A stretch of 64,000 nt of DNA from DASUBV01 sp035763085 (lineage in GTDB: Bacteria > Actinomycetota > Actinomycetes > Streptosporangiales > Streptosporangiaceae). A program made the position numbers and the translations under genes. The stretch covers positions 29,587-93,586 of the forward strand of contig DASUBV010000388.1 in NCBI GenBank assembly GCA_035763085.1, in the 5' to 3' direction. The notes beneath the pieces were generated by a model. The model did not search any database, was not told the origin of the DNA, and saw only the letters and a list, made by a program, of their open reading frames with translations. Below are positions 33,738 through 43,071 of the stretch, in pieces (within the stretch, counting starts at the first letter, position 1; the number at the start of each line of letters is the position of its first letter).

Positions 33738-34796
33738 GTGCGAACAATCCTGGTCTCGGCGGCGGTGTCCCTGCTGCTGGCGCTGTTCGGGACGCCCCTG
33801 GCGATCAGGATTTTCAGCCGGCGCGGCTACGGTCAGCTCATCCGCGAGGAGGGGCCGGCGGCGCACGTCACCAAGAAGGGGACGCCCACCATGGGCGGCG
33901 CGGTGATCGTGGCGGCCACCGTGATCGGGTACTTCACCGGGCACCTGATGACGGCCTTCCCGCTGTCGGCGTCGGGCCTGCTAGTGCTCGGCCTGATGGC
34001 GGGCTTGGGCGTGGTGGGCTTCGTCGACGACTTCATCAAGATCTACCGGCAGACCAGCCTCGGGCTGCGCAGCGGCGCGAAGCTGACCGGGCAGGCCATC
34101 GTCGGGGCCGGGTTCGCGGTGCTGGTCCTGCACTACCCGAACGCCTTCGCCATCACTCCGGCCAGTGCGCAGCTGTCGTTCCTGCACAACTTCGGCCCGG
34201 TCCTGGCCGTTGCCCCGTTCGTGGTCTGGATCGTGCTGTTGATCGCGGGCTGGTCCAACGCGGTGAACCTGACCGACGGACTGGACGGCCTGGCCGGCGG
34301 GGCCACCGTAATTGTGCTCGCGGCGTACGTGCTGATCGCCAACTGGCAGGTCCGCAACGCCTGCACCGGCGTGCCGGTGACGGCGAAGTGCTACCCGGTC
34401 CGCGATCCGCTCGACCTGGCCGTGCTGGCCGCCGCGGCGCTCGGCGCGTGCATCGGCTTCCTGTGGTGGAACGCGCCGCCGGCCCGGATCTTCATGGGCG
34501 ACACCGGCTCGCTCTCCCTGGGCGGCATCCTGGCCGGCCTGGCCGTGACCACGCAGACCCAGTTGCTGCTGATCATCCTGGGCGGCCTGTTCGTGATCAT
34601 CACCCTGTCGGTGATGATCCAGGTCGGCTCGTTCAAGCTGACCGGCAGACGGGTGTTCCGGATGGCGCCGCTGCAGCATCATTTCGAGCTGCTGGGCTGG
34701 GCCGAGACGACGATCGTGATCAGGTTCTGGCTGATCTCCGGCCTGTTCGTGGCGCTCGGCCTGGCCATCTTCTACCTCGCCTGGCTGCCCGGATAA
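33738..34796 (+). CDS. mraY: Phospho-MurNAc-pentapeptide translocase (MraY)
   Basis: MraY transfers phospho-MurNAc-pentapeptide to undecaprenyl phosphate, forming lipid I. The 352-residue, ten-helix protein has the signatures KKGTPTMGGAVI, GFVDDFIKI (Asp-Asp), NAVNLTDGLDGLAGG and PLQHHFELLGW. Length is normal and all key residues are present. It is flanked by serB and a queA-like gene, not by murF/murD, so it lies outside the usual division and cell-wall cluster; it may be a second copy. GTG start at 33738, with GGGAG upstream. Confidence 0.94.
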   Translation: MRTILVSAAVSLLLALFGTPLAIRIFSRRGYGQLIREEGPAAHVTKKGTPTMGGAVIVAATVIGYFTGHLMTAFPLSASGLLVLGLMAGLGVVGFVDDFIKIYRQTSLGLRSGAKLTGQAIVGAGFAVLVLHYPNAFAITPASAQLSFLHNFGPVLAVAPFVVWIVLLIAGWSNAVNLTDGLDGLAGGATVIVLAAYVLIANWQVRNACTGVPVTAKCYPVRDPLDLAVLAAAALGACIGFLWWNAPPARIFMGDTGSLSLGGILAGLAVTTQTQLLLIILGGLFVIITLSVMIQVGSFKLTGRRVFRMAPLQHHFELLGWAETTIVIRFWLISGLFVALGLAIFYLAWLPG

Positions 34797-34809
34797 GGGC
34801 TGATCCGTC

Positions 34810-35862
34810 TCAGGGCAGGAGCAGGTGGGTGTCGCCGAACTCGTGCCACAGGTAGCGGCGCTCCAGCGCCTCGGCATAGCAGCGGGCCAGCAGGTCCTCG
34901 CCGGCGAAGGCGGCCAGCATCCACAGGTGCGTCGAGCGCGGCTCGTGCAGGCCGGTGAGCAGCCCGTCGACCACGCGCACCCCGGTACCGGGGGTGACCA
35001 CATGCTCGGTCCAGCCGGCGGCCGGCGCGACCGGGTCGCCATCCTGCACCGGAGCGCCTGATGAGCCGGCGCTGGTGGAGTCGGTACCGCGGGCAGCTGT
35101 CTCCAGCGCCCGGACGACCGTGGTGCCCGCCGCGATGATCCGCCCGCCTGTTCGCCGGGTCAGGCTGACCAGCCGGGCGGTGGCCGGCGGCACCTCGAAG
35201 AACTCGGGATAGGGATCCTCGTCGCTTTCGAGCGAGGACACGCCCGCGTGCAGCGTGACCGGGGCCAGCGTGACGCCGCGGCTGACCAGAGCGGTCACGA
35301 TCTCGTCGGTGAACGGGCGGCTGGCGCTGGGCATCTCGGCGCTGCCCGGCCGGGTGGCGAAGACGGTCTGGTACGCGCTGGCCGGCCAGTCCCGGCTGAC
35401 GTAGGAGTACCGGATGGGAGTGCCGTGGCGGAGCAGGTAGGGCAGCACGGCCACCGACAGCCGGGCCCGCCACAGCCGCGCCGAGAACCGGCTGGCCAGG
35501 GTCAGCCGCGCGCCGCCCGGCAGCTCGATCACCTGGCCGGGGACGCCGCCGCCGTAGGGGACGGTCGCCGCGCCGCGGGCCGCGCGCAGTTCCACCAGCC
35601 AGCGGCCGTCCGGCATGGCGGTAGAGAAGTGCACGACCAGGCCCTCGCCGGCCGCGACCGCGGCGGGCAGCGTGCCCGAGGTGTTGACCACGACCAGGTC
35701 GCCGGGCAGCAGCACGCCCGGCAGGTCCCTGAAGGCATGATGGCTGACCTGCCCGGCCGCCCGGCGGCTGACCATCAGAGCGACGTCGTCGCGGTGCCCG
35801 GTGCGCGCCTCAGGCGGCTCATGTGCCTCCAGCTCGGGGGGCAGGGTGAAGTCGACGGTCAT
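34810..35862 (-). CDS. QueA-like protein (SAM:tRNA ribosyltransferase-isomerase family), divergent
   Basis: QueA adds the epoxycyclopentanediol ring from SAM to preQ1-tRNA in queuosine synthesis. The 350-residue protein matches the family over its length (LPGVLLPGDLVVVNTSG, FTDEIVTALVSRGVTLAPVTLHAGVSS, WMLAAFAGEDLLARCYAEAL, HEFGDTHLLL). The family motif NDTRVxPAR is replaced by NTSGTLPAA, removing the conserved Asp and Arg. No other queuosine gene is in the window. The start overlaps an SDR gene stop (ATGA). It may have changed function. Confidence 0.85.
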   Translation of the reverse strand: MTVDFTLPPELEAHEPPEARTGHRDDVALMVSRRAAGQVSHHAFRDLPGVLLPGDLVVVNTSGTLPAAVAAGEGLVVHFSTAMPDGRWLVELRAARGAATVPYGGGVPGQVIELPGGARLTLASRFSARLWRARLSVAVLPYLLRHGTPIRYSYVSRDWPASAYQTVFATRPGSAEMPSASRPFTDEIVTALVSRGVTLAPVTLHAGVSSLESDEDPYPEFFEVPPATARLVSLTRRTGGRIIAAGTTVVRALETAARGTDSTSAGSSGAPVQDGDPVAPAAGWTEHVVTPGTGVRVVDGLLTGLHEPRSTHLWMLAAFAGEDLLARCYAEALERRYLWHEFGDTHLLLP

Positions 35863-36593
35863 GTCCGGGCCTGCACGGGCATCAGCTCGGCGGCCTGGTA
35901 CCGGCCGCTGGGCAGCCGCTCGCTGATCAGCCGCAGGAACGCCGGGACCACCGTCTCCGGCAGCGGCCGGTCGGAGATGTCCTCGCCGGGGAAGGCGTCC
36001 TGGTGCATCTGGGTCCGCAGGTCGCCAGGATCCACGCGCCAGACGCGGACGGCCGTTTCCTCGGCGGCCAGCACGTTGCAGGCCTGCTCCAGGGCGGCCT
36101 TCGCGGCGCCGTACCCGCCCCAGCCGGCGTAGGCCTCGACCGCCGCGTCGGAGGTCACGCAGAGGACCGCGCCGCCGCGCGGCCGCAGCTCGGGCAGGAG
36201 CAGCTGGGTCAGGGCGATGGGCGCGACGACGTTGACCTCGAGCGCGTCACGCAGGGCCGCGACGGGGTAGTCGGCCAGCGCGGGCAGCGGGCTGGCGCCC
36301 AGCGTTCCGGCATTGTTGACCAGCAGGCCGGGGCCGCCGAGGCGGGCCGCGGCGGCCTGCAGCGCGGCGCGATGGGCCGGGTCGGTGATGTCGCCGGGCA
36401 CCGCGACGACCCGCTCGGCCGGGCGGTCAGGGCCGCCGGCGGCGGCGTTCAGGCGGGCCGCGGCGGCCTGCAGTGCGGCCGCGTCCCGCCCGTCGATGAC
36501 CAGGCGGTATCCGGCTGCCGTCAGCCCGCTGGCTAGCGCATATCCCAGGCCGCGGGAGGCGCCGGTGACGATGGCAACTTCGTTGGTCCTCAT
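35859..36593 (-). CDS. SDR-family oxidoreductase
   Basis: The 244-residue protein is a classical short-chain dehydrogenase: cofactor motif VTGASRGLGYAL, NNAG (LLVNNAGTLG), and the active-site Ser/Tyr/Lys within CVTSDAAVEAYAGWGGYGAAKAAL (YxxxK = YGAAK). The residue after the second strand reads DGRDAA, suggesting NADP+. Start at 36593 (MRTNEVAIVTG). It overlaps the queA-like gene, so the two are expressed together; the substrate is unknown. Confidence 0.92.
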   Translation of the reverse strand: MRTNEVAIVTGASRGLGYALASGLTAAGYRLVIDGRDAAALQAAAARLNAAAGGPDRPAERVVAVPGDITDPAHRAALQAAAARLGGPGLLVNNAGTLGASPLPALADYPVAALRDALEVNVVAPIALTQLLLPELRPRGGAVLCVTSDAAVEAYAGWGGYGAAKAALEQACNVLAAEETAVRVWRVDPGDLRTQMHQDAFPGEDISDRPLPETVVPAFLRLISERLPSGRYQAAELMPVQART

Positions 36594-36715
36594 GTCGGCC
36601 ACGCTAGGCAGGCGGCGGCGGGCGCACATCGGTCGTCGGCCAGGCCGGTCCCGGGCCGATGGTCGTAGGACTCCAGGCCGATCCCTGGGCTACCCCGCGC
36701 CGGTACGGTCGGACT

Positions 36716-37885
36716 ATGGCGCAGTCCGGGGGCGAGGATGCAGTGCTGGAGCGGGTCAGCCAGGTAGTGCTGGCCGTCGCCCGGCAGGTGTCGGCCAGGG
36801 ATGTGCTGCAGATGATCGTGCGCTCGGCCCGGACCCTGGCCGGGGCCCGGTACGCCGCGCTCGGCGTGCCCGATGACCGGGGCTCGTTTGCCGAGTTCGT
36901 GGTGGATGGCATCTCGCCCCGGCAGCAGCGGGCGATCGGGCCGCTGCCGCGCCAGCACGGCATGCTCGGCGTGCTGCTGCGGGAGGGCCGGCCGCTGCGG
37001 CTGGCCGATATCCGGGCCGATCCGCGTTTCGAGGGCTGGCCCGCCGCCCATCCCGAGCTGTCGGATGTGCTCGGCGTGCCGATCCGGGACGGCAGCCAGG
37101 TCCTCGGCTTCATCTTCGCCGCCTGCAAGCAGGCCACCGGCGGCTTCACTGAGCGGGACGAGCAGCTGCTGGGCCTGTTCGCCGCGCATGCCGCGATCGC
37201 GCTGACCAACGCGCGGCTGTATGAGCGCGGCCGCGAGCTGTCGGTGCTGGAAGAACGGGCGCGGCTGGCCCGCGATCTGCACGATGCGGTGTCGCAGAAG
37301 CTGTTCAGCGTCCGGGCCAGGGCCAGCGCGGCGGCGGTGCTGGTCGGCCGCGACCCGGACCGGGCCGTGGCCGAGATGCGCAGCGTGGCGACGCTGGCCG
37401 GCGAGGCGCACGCCGAGCTGCGCGCGGTGATCGACGGGCTGGTCCCGCCGGACCTGGCCGCGGGCGGCCTGGCCGGGTCGCTGCGCAGCTACGCGCGGCT
37501 CGCGGGCCGGACCTACGGGGTCGATGTCTGCGTGCTGGCCGGCGAGCTGCCGGACCTGGACCCGCGACGCCAGGCGGCGCTGTACCGGGTGGCCCAGGAG
37601 GCCCTGCAGAACGCGCTGCGGCACTCCGGGGCGAGCCAGGTACGGGTCAGCCTGGCGGCGCACCGCTCCCGGGTGGTGCTGGAGGTCACCGACGACGGCA
37701 CGGGCCTGCCCGCCCAGCCGCCGCCCGGCGGGCTCGGCCTGCCCTCGATGCGCGAGCGCGCTGCGTCGGTGGGCGGCACGCTGAGCATCCGGCCGGCGCC
37801 TGGCACCGGGACCCGGGTCCGGCTGAGTGTCCCGGCCGGCCCGCCCGCCCGGCACGCCGGGCCGGGCCCGGAGGATCAGCCATGA
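36716..37885 (+). CDS. GAF-domain sensor histidine kinase (NarL/DevS type)
   Basis: The 389-residue protein has one GAF domain (about 25-165, LAGARYAALGVPDDRG to HAAIALTNARLYE), a HisKA_3 dimerisation helix with the phospho-acceptor His189 (RARLARDLHDAVSQKLFS), and an ATPase domain with N-box EALQNALRHS, G1 DDGTGL and G2 GGLGLPSMRERA. No membrane segment is seen, so it is a cytosolic sensor. A GAF ligand such as haem cannot be told from sequence. It overlaps its response regulator gene by 4 bases. Confidence 0.93.
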   Translation: MAQSGGEDAVLERVSQVVLAVARQVSARDVLQMIVRSARTLAGARYAALGVPDDRGSFAEFVVDGISPRQQRAIGPLPRQHGMLGVLLREGRPLRLADIRADPRFEGWPAAHPELSDVLGVPIRDGSQVLGFIFAACKQATGGFTERDEQLLGLFAAHAAIALTNARLYERGRELSVLEERARLARDLHDAVSQKLFSVRARASAAAVLVGRDPDRAVAEMRSVATLAGEAHAELRAVIDGLVPPDLAAGGLAGSLRSYARLAGRTYGVDVCVLAGELPDLDPRRQAALYRVAQEALQNALRHSGASQVRVSLAAHRSRVVLEVTDDGTGLPAQPPPGGLGLPSMRERAASVGGTLSIRPAPGTGTRVRLSVPAGPPARHAGPGPEDQP

Positions 37886-38517
37886 CCGGCCCGATCAGCG
37901 TGCTGATCGCCGACGACCACCCGGTTGTCCGCCAGGGCCTGCAGGTCCTGCTGAGCGTGCAGGACGACATCGTGGTGGCCGGCGAGGCCGGCGACGGGGC
38001 CGAGACGGTCCGGCTGTGCGCCGACCTGGCCCCGGACGTGCTGCTGCTGGACCTCAAGCTGCCGGTCCTGGATGGCGTGGGCGTGCTGCGCGAACTGCGT
38101 GCCCGGGGCAGTGCCGTCCGCTCGCTGGTGCTGACCAGTGCCTCCGACGAGACCCTGGTGACGCTGGCCATGCAGGCGGGCGCGGCCGGCTTCCTGTACA
38201 AGGACGTGGACCCCGAGGCACTCGTCCGCGCGGTGCGCTCGGTGCACGACGGCCACACACTGCTGGCTCCCGAGGCGGCCGGCCTGCTGGCGGCGCCTGG
38301 CCGGCGCACCGCCGTGACCGGGATCGCCGCGCTCACCGGGCGCGAGCGCGAGGTCCTGGCCCTGCTGGCCGACGGACGCTCGAACCGGGAGATCGCCCGG
38401 CTCCTCGGCGTGTCGGAGAAGACGGTCAAGACGCACGTCAGCTCCGTTCTGGCCAAGCTGGGCGCGGCTGACCGGACGCAGGCGGCGCTCATCGCGGTGC
38501 GGCACTCCGGCAGCTAG
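37882..38517 (+). CDS. NarL/LuxR-family response regulator
   Basis: The 211-residue protein has a receiver domain with Asp11, Asp12 and the phosphorylated Asp57 (DVLLLDLKLP), conserved Thr/Ser (LVLTSAS) and Lys (FLYKDVD), followed by a LuxR-type HTH (LTGREREVLALLADGRSN, LGVSEKTVKTHVSSVLAKL). The start overlaps the kinase stop (ATGA). Paired with the GAF kinase; the regulon is unknown. Confidence 0.95.
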   Translation: MTGPISVLIADDHPVVRQGLQVLLSVQDDIVVAGEAGDGAETVRLCADLAPDVLLLDLKLPVLDGVGVLRELRARGSAVRSLVLTSASDETLVTLAMQAGAAGFLYKDVDPEALVRAVRSVHDGHTLLAPEAAGLLAAPGRRTAVTGIAALTGREREVLALLADGRSNREIARLLGVSEKTVKTHVSSVLAKLGAADRTQAALIAVRHSGS

Positions 38518-38681
38518 CCCCCGACCGGCGCATATCCCGGGCACCGCTCCCTGGAATTCCCGGCACCAGGGCCGGACTCGCGGGCCCCGGCTCCGCTGCC
38601 CGGTCCCGCCCCTGCAGGCAGCCGCACCCGGCATGCCGTAGGTTCAACCTGTTGCCCACGGGCGGGCGGGAAGGGAGCAGC

Positions 38682-39476
38682 GTGTCCGATGAGGTGCTGC
38701 GGCTGCGGGCCGTGGCGGTCACCTATGACAAGTCGATGCTGCTGCGGGACATCGACTGGACGGTGCACAGTGACGAGAGCTGGGTGGTCATCGGCCCGAA
38801 CGGGGCAGGCAAGACCACGCTGCTCCAGGTGGCGGCCGCGCTGCTGGCCCCGACCTCGGGCACGGCGGAGATCCTCGGCGAGCGCGTCGACGAAGCTGAC
38901 CCGGCCGACCTGCGCACCAGGATCGGCTTCGCCAGCGTGGCCGTCGCCGACCGGGTGCCGGCCGGCGAGAAGGTTATCGACCTGGTCCTGACCGCCTCCT
39001 ACGGCATCCTCGGCCGCGCCGCGGAGAGCTATGACTCCTTCGACGTGACGCGCGCCGTGGAACTGCTGGACGCGATGGGCTGCGCGCACCTCATCCGGCG
39101 CCGGTTCGTCACCTTGTCCGAGGGCGAGCGCAAGCGGGTCCAGATCGCCCGGGCGCTGATGTCTGATCCGGAGCTGCTGCTGCTCGACGAGCCGGCCGCC
39201 GGGCTGGACCTTGGCGGCCGGGAGGACCTGCTGCGCCGGATCGCCGGGCTGACGGGTGACCCCCGGTCGCCGGTGATGGTGATGGTGACCCATCACGTGG
39301 AGGAGGTTCCGGCCGGCTTCACGCACGCCATGCTGCTGCGCCGCGGCGCCGTTCAGGCCGCCGGGCCGGTTGGGAGAGTCTTCACCGAGCGGAACCTGTC
39401 CCGCTGCTTCGGCCTGCCGCTGCGAGTCGCCCGGCACGGCGGACGGTGGGCCGCGCACGCCGCCGACCCGGACTGA
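38682..39476 (+). CDS. ABC transporter ATP-binding protein
   Basis: The 264-residue protein is a single ABC ATPase: Walker A GPNGAGKTT, signature LSEGERKR, Walker B LLLLDEPAAGLDL, and a switch His in VTHHVEE. A permease gene is not adjacent, so its partner is elsewhere or it acts alone like ModF-type ATPases. The GTG start at 38682 is preceded by AAGGGAG. It lies upstream of the TauE/SafE gene on the same strand, with 84 bases between. Confidence 0.9.
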   Translation: MSDEVLRLRAVAVTYDKSMLLRDIDWTVHSDESWVVIGPNGAGKTTLLQVAAALLAPTSGTAEILGERVDEADPADLRTRIGFASVAVADRVPAGEKVIDLVLTASYGILGRAAESYDSFDVTRAVELLDAMGCAHLIRRRFVTLSEGERKRVQIARALMSDPELLLLDEPAAGLDLGGREDLLRRIAGLTGDPRSPVMVMVTHHVEEVPAGFTHAMLLRRGAVQAAGPVGRVFTERNLSRCFGLPLRVARHGGRWAAHAADPD

Positions 39477-39560
39477 CCGGCTGTCGCAGCGCGCCGGGGC
39501 CGGCCCGCCTGTGCCGGGCGGATGGGGCATTCCCTACGATCATGGTCATGCGAGGAACGC

Positions 39561-40334
39561 GTGGGCATAGCTGAGGCGCTCGGGATCTTCGCAGCTGGCA
39601 TCGGCGCGGGCACCATCAACGCCGTGGTCGGCTCCGGCTCGCTTATCACCTTCCCGACCCTGCTGGCCTTTGGCTTCCCCCCGGTCACGGCCAACGTGTC
39701 CAACAATATCGGCCTGGTCCCGGGGAACTTCAGCGGTGCCTGGGGCTACCGCCGCGAGCTGAGTGGTCAGCGCCGCCGGCTGCTGTGGCTGGGCATGTTC
39801 TCCGCTCTCGGCTCCATCGCGGGCGCGATCATGCTGCTGGCCCTGCCGGCCGGGGCGTTCAAGCTCATCGTTTCGGGGCTGATCCTGATCTCCTGCGTGC
39901 TGGTGCTGCTGCAGCCGCGGCTCAGTGCCCGGATCGCCGCCCGCCGCGAGCGCGACGGCCAGGGCGGCACGGGAAACGACCGGGGCGGCCCGGTGCTGGC
40001 CGCCGGCGTCTTCGGCTCCGGCATCTACGGCGGGTACTTCGGCGCGGCCCAGGGCGTGCTGGTCATCGGCCTGCTCGGCAGCTTCCTCGACGAGAGCATG
40101 CAGCGGATCAACGGGGCCAAGAACGTCCTGGTCGGGATCGTTAACGGCGTTGCCGCGGTCATCTACATCATCTTTGCCTCGGTCTCCTGGCCGGCCGTGC
40201 TGCTGGTGGCCGCGGGCTCGACCATCGGCGGCCTGCTGGGCGCCCGGATCGGGCGGCGGCTGCCGCCCCTGGTCCTGCGGGTTATCGTCGTGGTCATCGG
40301 CATCATCGCCGTGGTGAAGCTGCTGTTCTTCTGA
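39561..40334 (+). CDS. TauE/SafE-family membrane transporter
   Basis: The 257-residue protein has about eight membrane helices in two repeats, the first starting GAGTINAVVGSGSLITFPTLL and the second FGSGIYGGYFGAAQGVL, both family hallmarks. These proteins export sulfite or organosulfonates in some bacteria; the substrate here is unknown. The GTG start at 39561 is chosen because the first helix starts immediately and CGAGGAA precedes it. Confidence 0.9.
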   Translation: MGIAEALGIFAAGIGAGTINAVVGSGSLITFPTLLAFGFPPVTANVSNNIGLVPGNFSGAWGYRRELSGQRRRLLWLGMFSALGSIAGAIMLLALPAGAFKLIVSGLILISCVLVLLQPRLSARIAARRERDGQGGTGNDRGGPVLAAGVFGSGIYGGYFGAAQGVLVIGLLGSFLDESMQRINGAKNVLVGIVNGVAAVIYIIFASVSWPAVLLVAAGSTIGGLLGARIGRRLPPLVLRVIVVVIGIIAVVKLLFF

Positions 40335-40395
40335 CTCGCCGGGTTGCCGGGGCCAGGCCCGGGTCAGGCGGCCCTGGTGCGGGAAAACTCTGGTC

Positions 40396-40686
40396 ATGAG
40401 GGGCGACCGAGTCGAGATCGTGATCGATGCCGGAGATGTGACCAAGACCTATGAGGTCGCGGCCACCCGGGCTGGCCGGCGGGTGGAGGTGGTCACCCGG
40501 CGCGGCCAGGTCGAGGTCAGCGAGCTGACCCGCGGCGGCACGCCGGTGCGCACGGCCCGCTTCATGGTCAGCCGGGTCATCGCGGTGGTCGAGCACCCGG
40601 CCGCCCGCCAGCCGCCGCGCGCCCGGCCGGCCACGTGGCCGGACAGCCCCGGTGCGCGGCCGGAGACGGCGCGGCGCACGGGATGA
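40396..40686 (+). CDS. Small conserved-looking hypothetical protein
   Basis: The 96-residue product has an ordered first 70 residues (DRVEIVIDAGDVTKTYEVAA, VEVSELTRGGTPVRTARFM, RVIAVVEHP) and a Pro/Arg tail. Composition is not that of a shadow frame and a strong terminator follows on the same strand. I do not recognise a domain; basic, small and beta-rich, possibly nucleic-acid or protein binding. Confidence 0.6.
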   Translation: MRGDRVEIVIDAGDVTKTYEVAATRAGRRVEVVTRRGQVEVSELTRGGTPVRTARFMVSRVIAVVEHPAARQPPRARPATWPDSPGARPETARRTG

Positions 40687-40814
40687 CCGGCGCAGCGGTC
40701 CCCGCCCGGCGGCGGATCGCTCCCGGGTACCCCCCGGTGTGACGGCGCGGTGACGCCGTGTCATCCTGTGCGTGGGGGACCCAAAGAGATGAAACCGGGG
40801 GGACCGGTCATCGG

Positions 40815-40862
40815 GCCCGCTCCGGGCGATCGGCTGATCGCCCGGGGCGGGCTTTCTCTTTT
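40815..40862 (+). terminator. Rho-independent terminator
   Basis: A 17-bp stem (40815-40831 against 40836-40852, one G-T mismatch) with loop GGCT is followed by TTTCTCTTTT. It ends rightward transcription about 130 bases after the small hypothetical gene. Confidence 0.92.
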
Positions 40863-40914
40863 CCGCGTGCGCCAGTCGCCGTGGGCCGGGTGGATAACGG
40901 GGTCGGCGGCGGGA

Positions 40915-43071
40915 TCAGCTGCGCGCCGGGCTGGCCGGGGCCAGCGCGGCGCTGAGTCCGCGCAGGTAGCCGCGGCCATGCACGTCGATGCCGGCGCTGA
41001 AGGTCTCATTCCCCGCGACCAGGCCCTCGACCTGCAGCCGGGTACCCGCCTGGTCCGGGAAGAGGGGGGACACGCTGACCCGGCCCGCGGGCACGTCCAC
41101 CTCCAGCCCGAGCAGGGCGATCACGAGCGCGCCGGCCGCCGCCGCGGCCCAGGCCTGCGGACGGCACGAGGCCGGGTACGGAGACGGCCACGGCACCTGC
41201 GTTCGGGCGTCCCCGGCGAACAGCTCGGGCAGCCGCCAGCCGAATGCCGCGGCGGCATCCAGCAGCCCGCTGGCAAGGGACCGGGCCTCGGCCGGGTGCC
41301 CGCTCCTGGCCAGGCCGCCGATCACGATGGCGGTGTCGTGGGCCCACACCGAGCCGCAGTGGTAGCTGAACGGCGAGTAGCCGCCGCTGGCGCTGGACAT
41401 CGTGCGCAGCCCGAAGCCGGAGTTCATGTCGGGACCCATCAGCCGGGCCGTGACCTGGTCTTCCTCCGCGGCCGACAGCAGGCCAGTGCCGAGCAGGTGA
41501 CCGATGTTGCTGGTGAGCGAGTCCACCGGCCGCTTGCCGGCGTCCAGGGCCAGCGCCGGGTAGGCTCCGGCCTCGCCGGGAACCCAGAACGCGGCCCGGA
41601 AGGCCGCAGCCAGCCGCCCCGCCCACACCCGCCACTGCGCCCCGCCCGGCTCGCCGAGCGCGTCCAGCAGGTCGGCGGCCCGGCTGGCCGCCTCGTAGGC
41701 ATAGCCCTGCACCTCGCACAGCGCGACGGGCGGCTTGGCGATCGTGCCCGATGCGAACCGGATCGCGTTGCCGGAGTCCTTCCAGCCCTGGTTGGCCAGG
41801 CCCCGGCCGCTGTCGTCGATGTACTCCAGGAATCCGTCCCCGTCGGCGTCCCCGTAGTCGCGCAGGTAGGCCAGCGCGGCGTGCAGGCTGGGCAGCAGCG
41901 CCCGGACCTCGGCGGCCGGCATGCCCCAGCGCCAGGCGTCGTGCAGCAGGCAGATCCACAGCGGGGTGGCGTCGATGGTGCCGTAGTACAGCGCCGGCAG
42001 GCCGTTCTCGCCCTGACGGCCGGCGGTCCGCAGCTCATGCGGGATCTTGCCGGGCGCCTCGCCGGTCGTCGCGTCCAGCCGGGTGCCCTGCAGTGCGGCG
42101 AGCGTGCGCAGCGTCCCGGCGGCGAGCTGCCAGCCGAAGGGCAGCATCAGCCGCGCGGACCAGATGCTGTCCCGTCCGAACAGCGTGAGGTACCAGGGTG
42201 CGCCGCCCGCCAGGAAGACATCGCCGGGGGCCTGCGCAGTGGTCATGCGCAGGGCTGCGGCGTCCGACATGGCCCGGCTCAGCAGCCGGGGCAGCCGCTG
42301 GTCATCGCTGCTGGCCCGGACCTCCGCCCACGGGTTCGCCAGCTCGCCACTTCCGGCCTGGTCCGGCGCGGCCGCCACGACGGCGGCCGGGTCCTGCACG
42401 GTGAGCTCCCAGCTGACCTCCTGCCGGCCCCCGGCGCCGAGCTGGACCGGCCAGCTGAGCAGGTACTCGTCCCCGTCCCGGTTGACCGAGGCGCCGGGCG
42501 CGCGGAACTGCACGGCCACCGGTCCCGCGCCCCAGCTGAGCCCGGCGGCGGCCCCGGCCCTGGCTCCGTCTGCGGCGCCCGTCCCGTTTTCGGCGCCCGC
42601 TGCAGCCCCGGCCGCGGCCGCGGATTCTTCCGGGCTGCCACCCGCCGCTCGTCCCGCCTGGCCGGACTTGATCTCGCCCATGCTGGCCAGGTCGGCGGCC
42701 ACCCGCAGGGTCAGCTCGGTGTGCACCGGGGCAGCGGCGGCCGAGATGATCCTGATGGTCTCGCGAACCCGGCCCGGGCTGACCTCGCGCTCGCGCTCGA
42801 CGCGGACGGTGGGGTCGGGGATCTCGTCGCCCAGCTGGCGGGCCGCGCCGATGAACAGGGCCCGGTCCGCGGTCAGCAGCCCGCCGCTGACCGGGTCGGG
42901 CTCCAGCTGGCCGACTTCCAGCACGGCGGCGGACAGCACCCGGGTATCGGCGTGCAGCACCCCCTGCGCCCCGGCAGGCCGGATCTGCCCGCCCGGCTCG
43001 CTGAGCACGACGGTGGGCGCGTGCAGCGCCGTCACCAGCTCGTGCAGCCATGGCTGGAGTGACCGCGACAT
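40915..43071 (-). CDS. Glycogen-debranching-type (amylo-alpha-1,6-glucosidase-like) glycosidase
   Basis: The 718-residue protein has an N-terminal beta domain of the debranching-enzyme family (ADTRVLSAAVLEVG, REREVSPGRVRETI) and a C-terminal (alpha/alpha)6 glycosidase domain: LFGRDSIWSARLMLPFG, IPHELR, YYGTIDATPLWICLLHDA, GFLEYIDDSGRGLANQGWKDS, EVQGYAYEA. These are landmarks of bacterial proteins annotated as amylo-alpha-1,6-glucosidase. A low-complexity Ala/Gly insert lies near 130-175. No signal peptide, so it is cytoplasmic. It is divergent from lacI with two operators between, so it probably belongs to the sugar regulon downstream. Confidence 0.88.
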   Translation of the reverse strand: MSRSLQPWLHELVTALHAPTVVLSEPGGQIRPAGAQGVLHADTRVLSAAVLEVGQLEPDPVSGGLLTADRALFIGAARQLGDEIPDPTVRVEREREVSPGRVRETIRIISAAAAPVHTELTLRVAADLASMGEIKSGQAGRAAGGSPEESAAAAGAAAGAENGTGAADGARAGAAAGLSWGAGPVAVQFRAPGASVNRDGDEYLLSWPVQLGAGGRQEVSWELTVQDPAAVVAAAPDQAGSGELANPWAEVRASSDDQRLPRLLSRAMSDAAALRMTTAQAPGDVFLAGGAPWYLTLFGRDSIWSARLMLPFGWQLAAGTLRTLAALQGTRLDATTGEAPGKIPHELRTAGRQGENGLPALYYGTIDATPLWICLLHDAWRWGMPAAEVRALLPSLHAALAYLRDYGDADGDGFLEYIDDSGRGLANQGWKDSGNAIRFASGTIAKPPVALCEVQGYAYEAASRAADLLDALGEPGGAQWRVWAGRLAAAFRAAFWVPGEAGAYPALALDAGKRPVDSLTSNIGHLLGTGLLSAAEEDQVTARLMGPDMNSGFGLRTMSSASGGYSPFSYHCGSVWAHDTAIVIGGLARSGHPAEARSLASGLLDAAAAFGWRLPELFAGDARTQVPWPSPYPASCRPQAWAAAAAGALVIALLGLEVDVPAGRVSVSPLFPDQAGTRLQVEGLVAGNETFSAGIDVHGRGYLRGLSAALAPASPARS

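Noticed and set aside
40770..40815. GGGGGACCC motif resembling a c-di-AMP (ydaO) riboswitch
   Set aside because: The remaining conserved ydaO blocks are missing and the following sequence is a rho-independent terminator.
40750..43062. 770-codon plus-strand frame opposite the debranching-type glycosidase
   Set aside because: Shadow composition; it also runs through a clear rho-independent terminator at 40815-40862.
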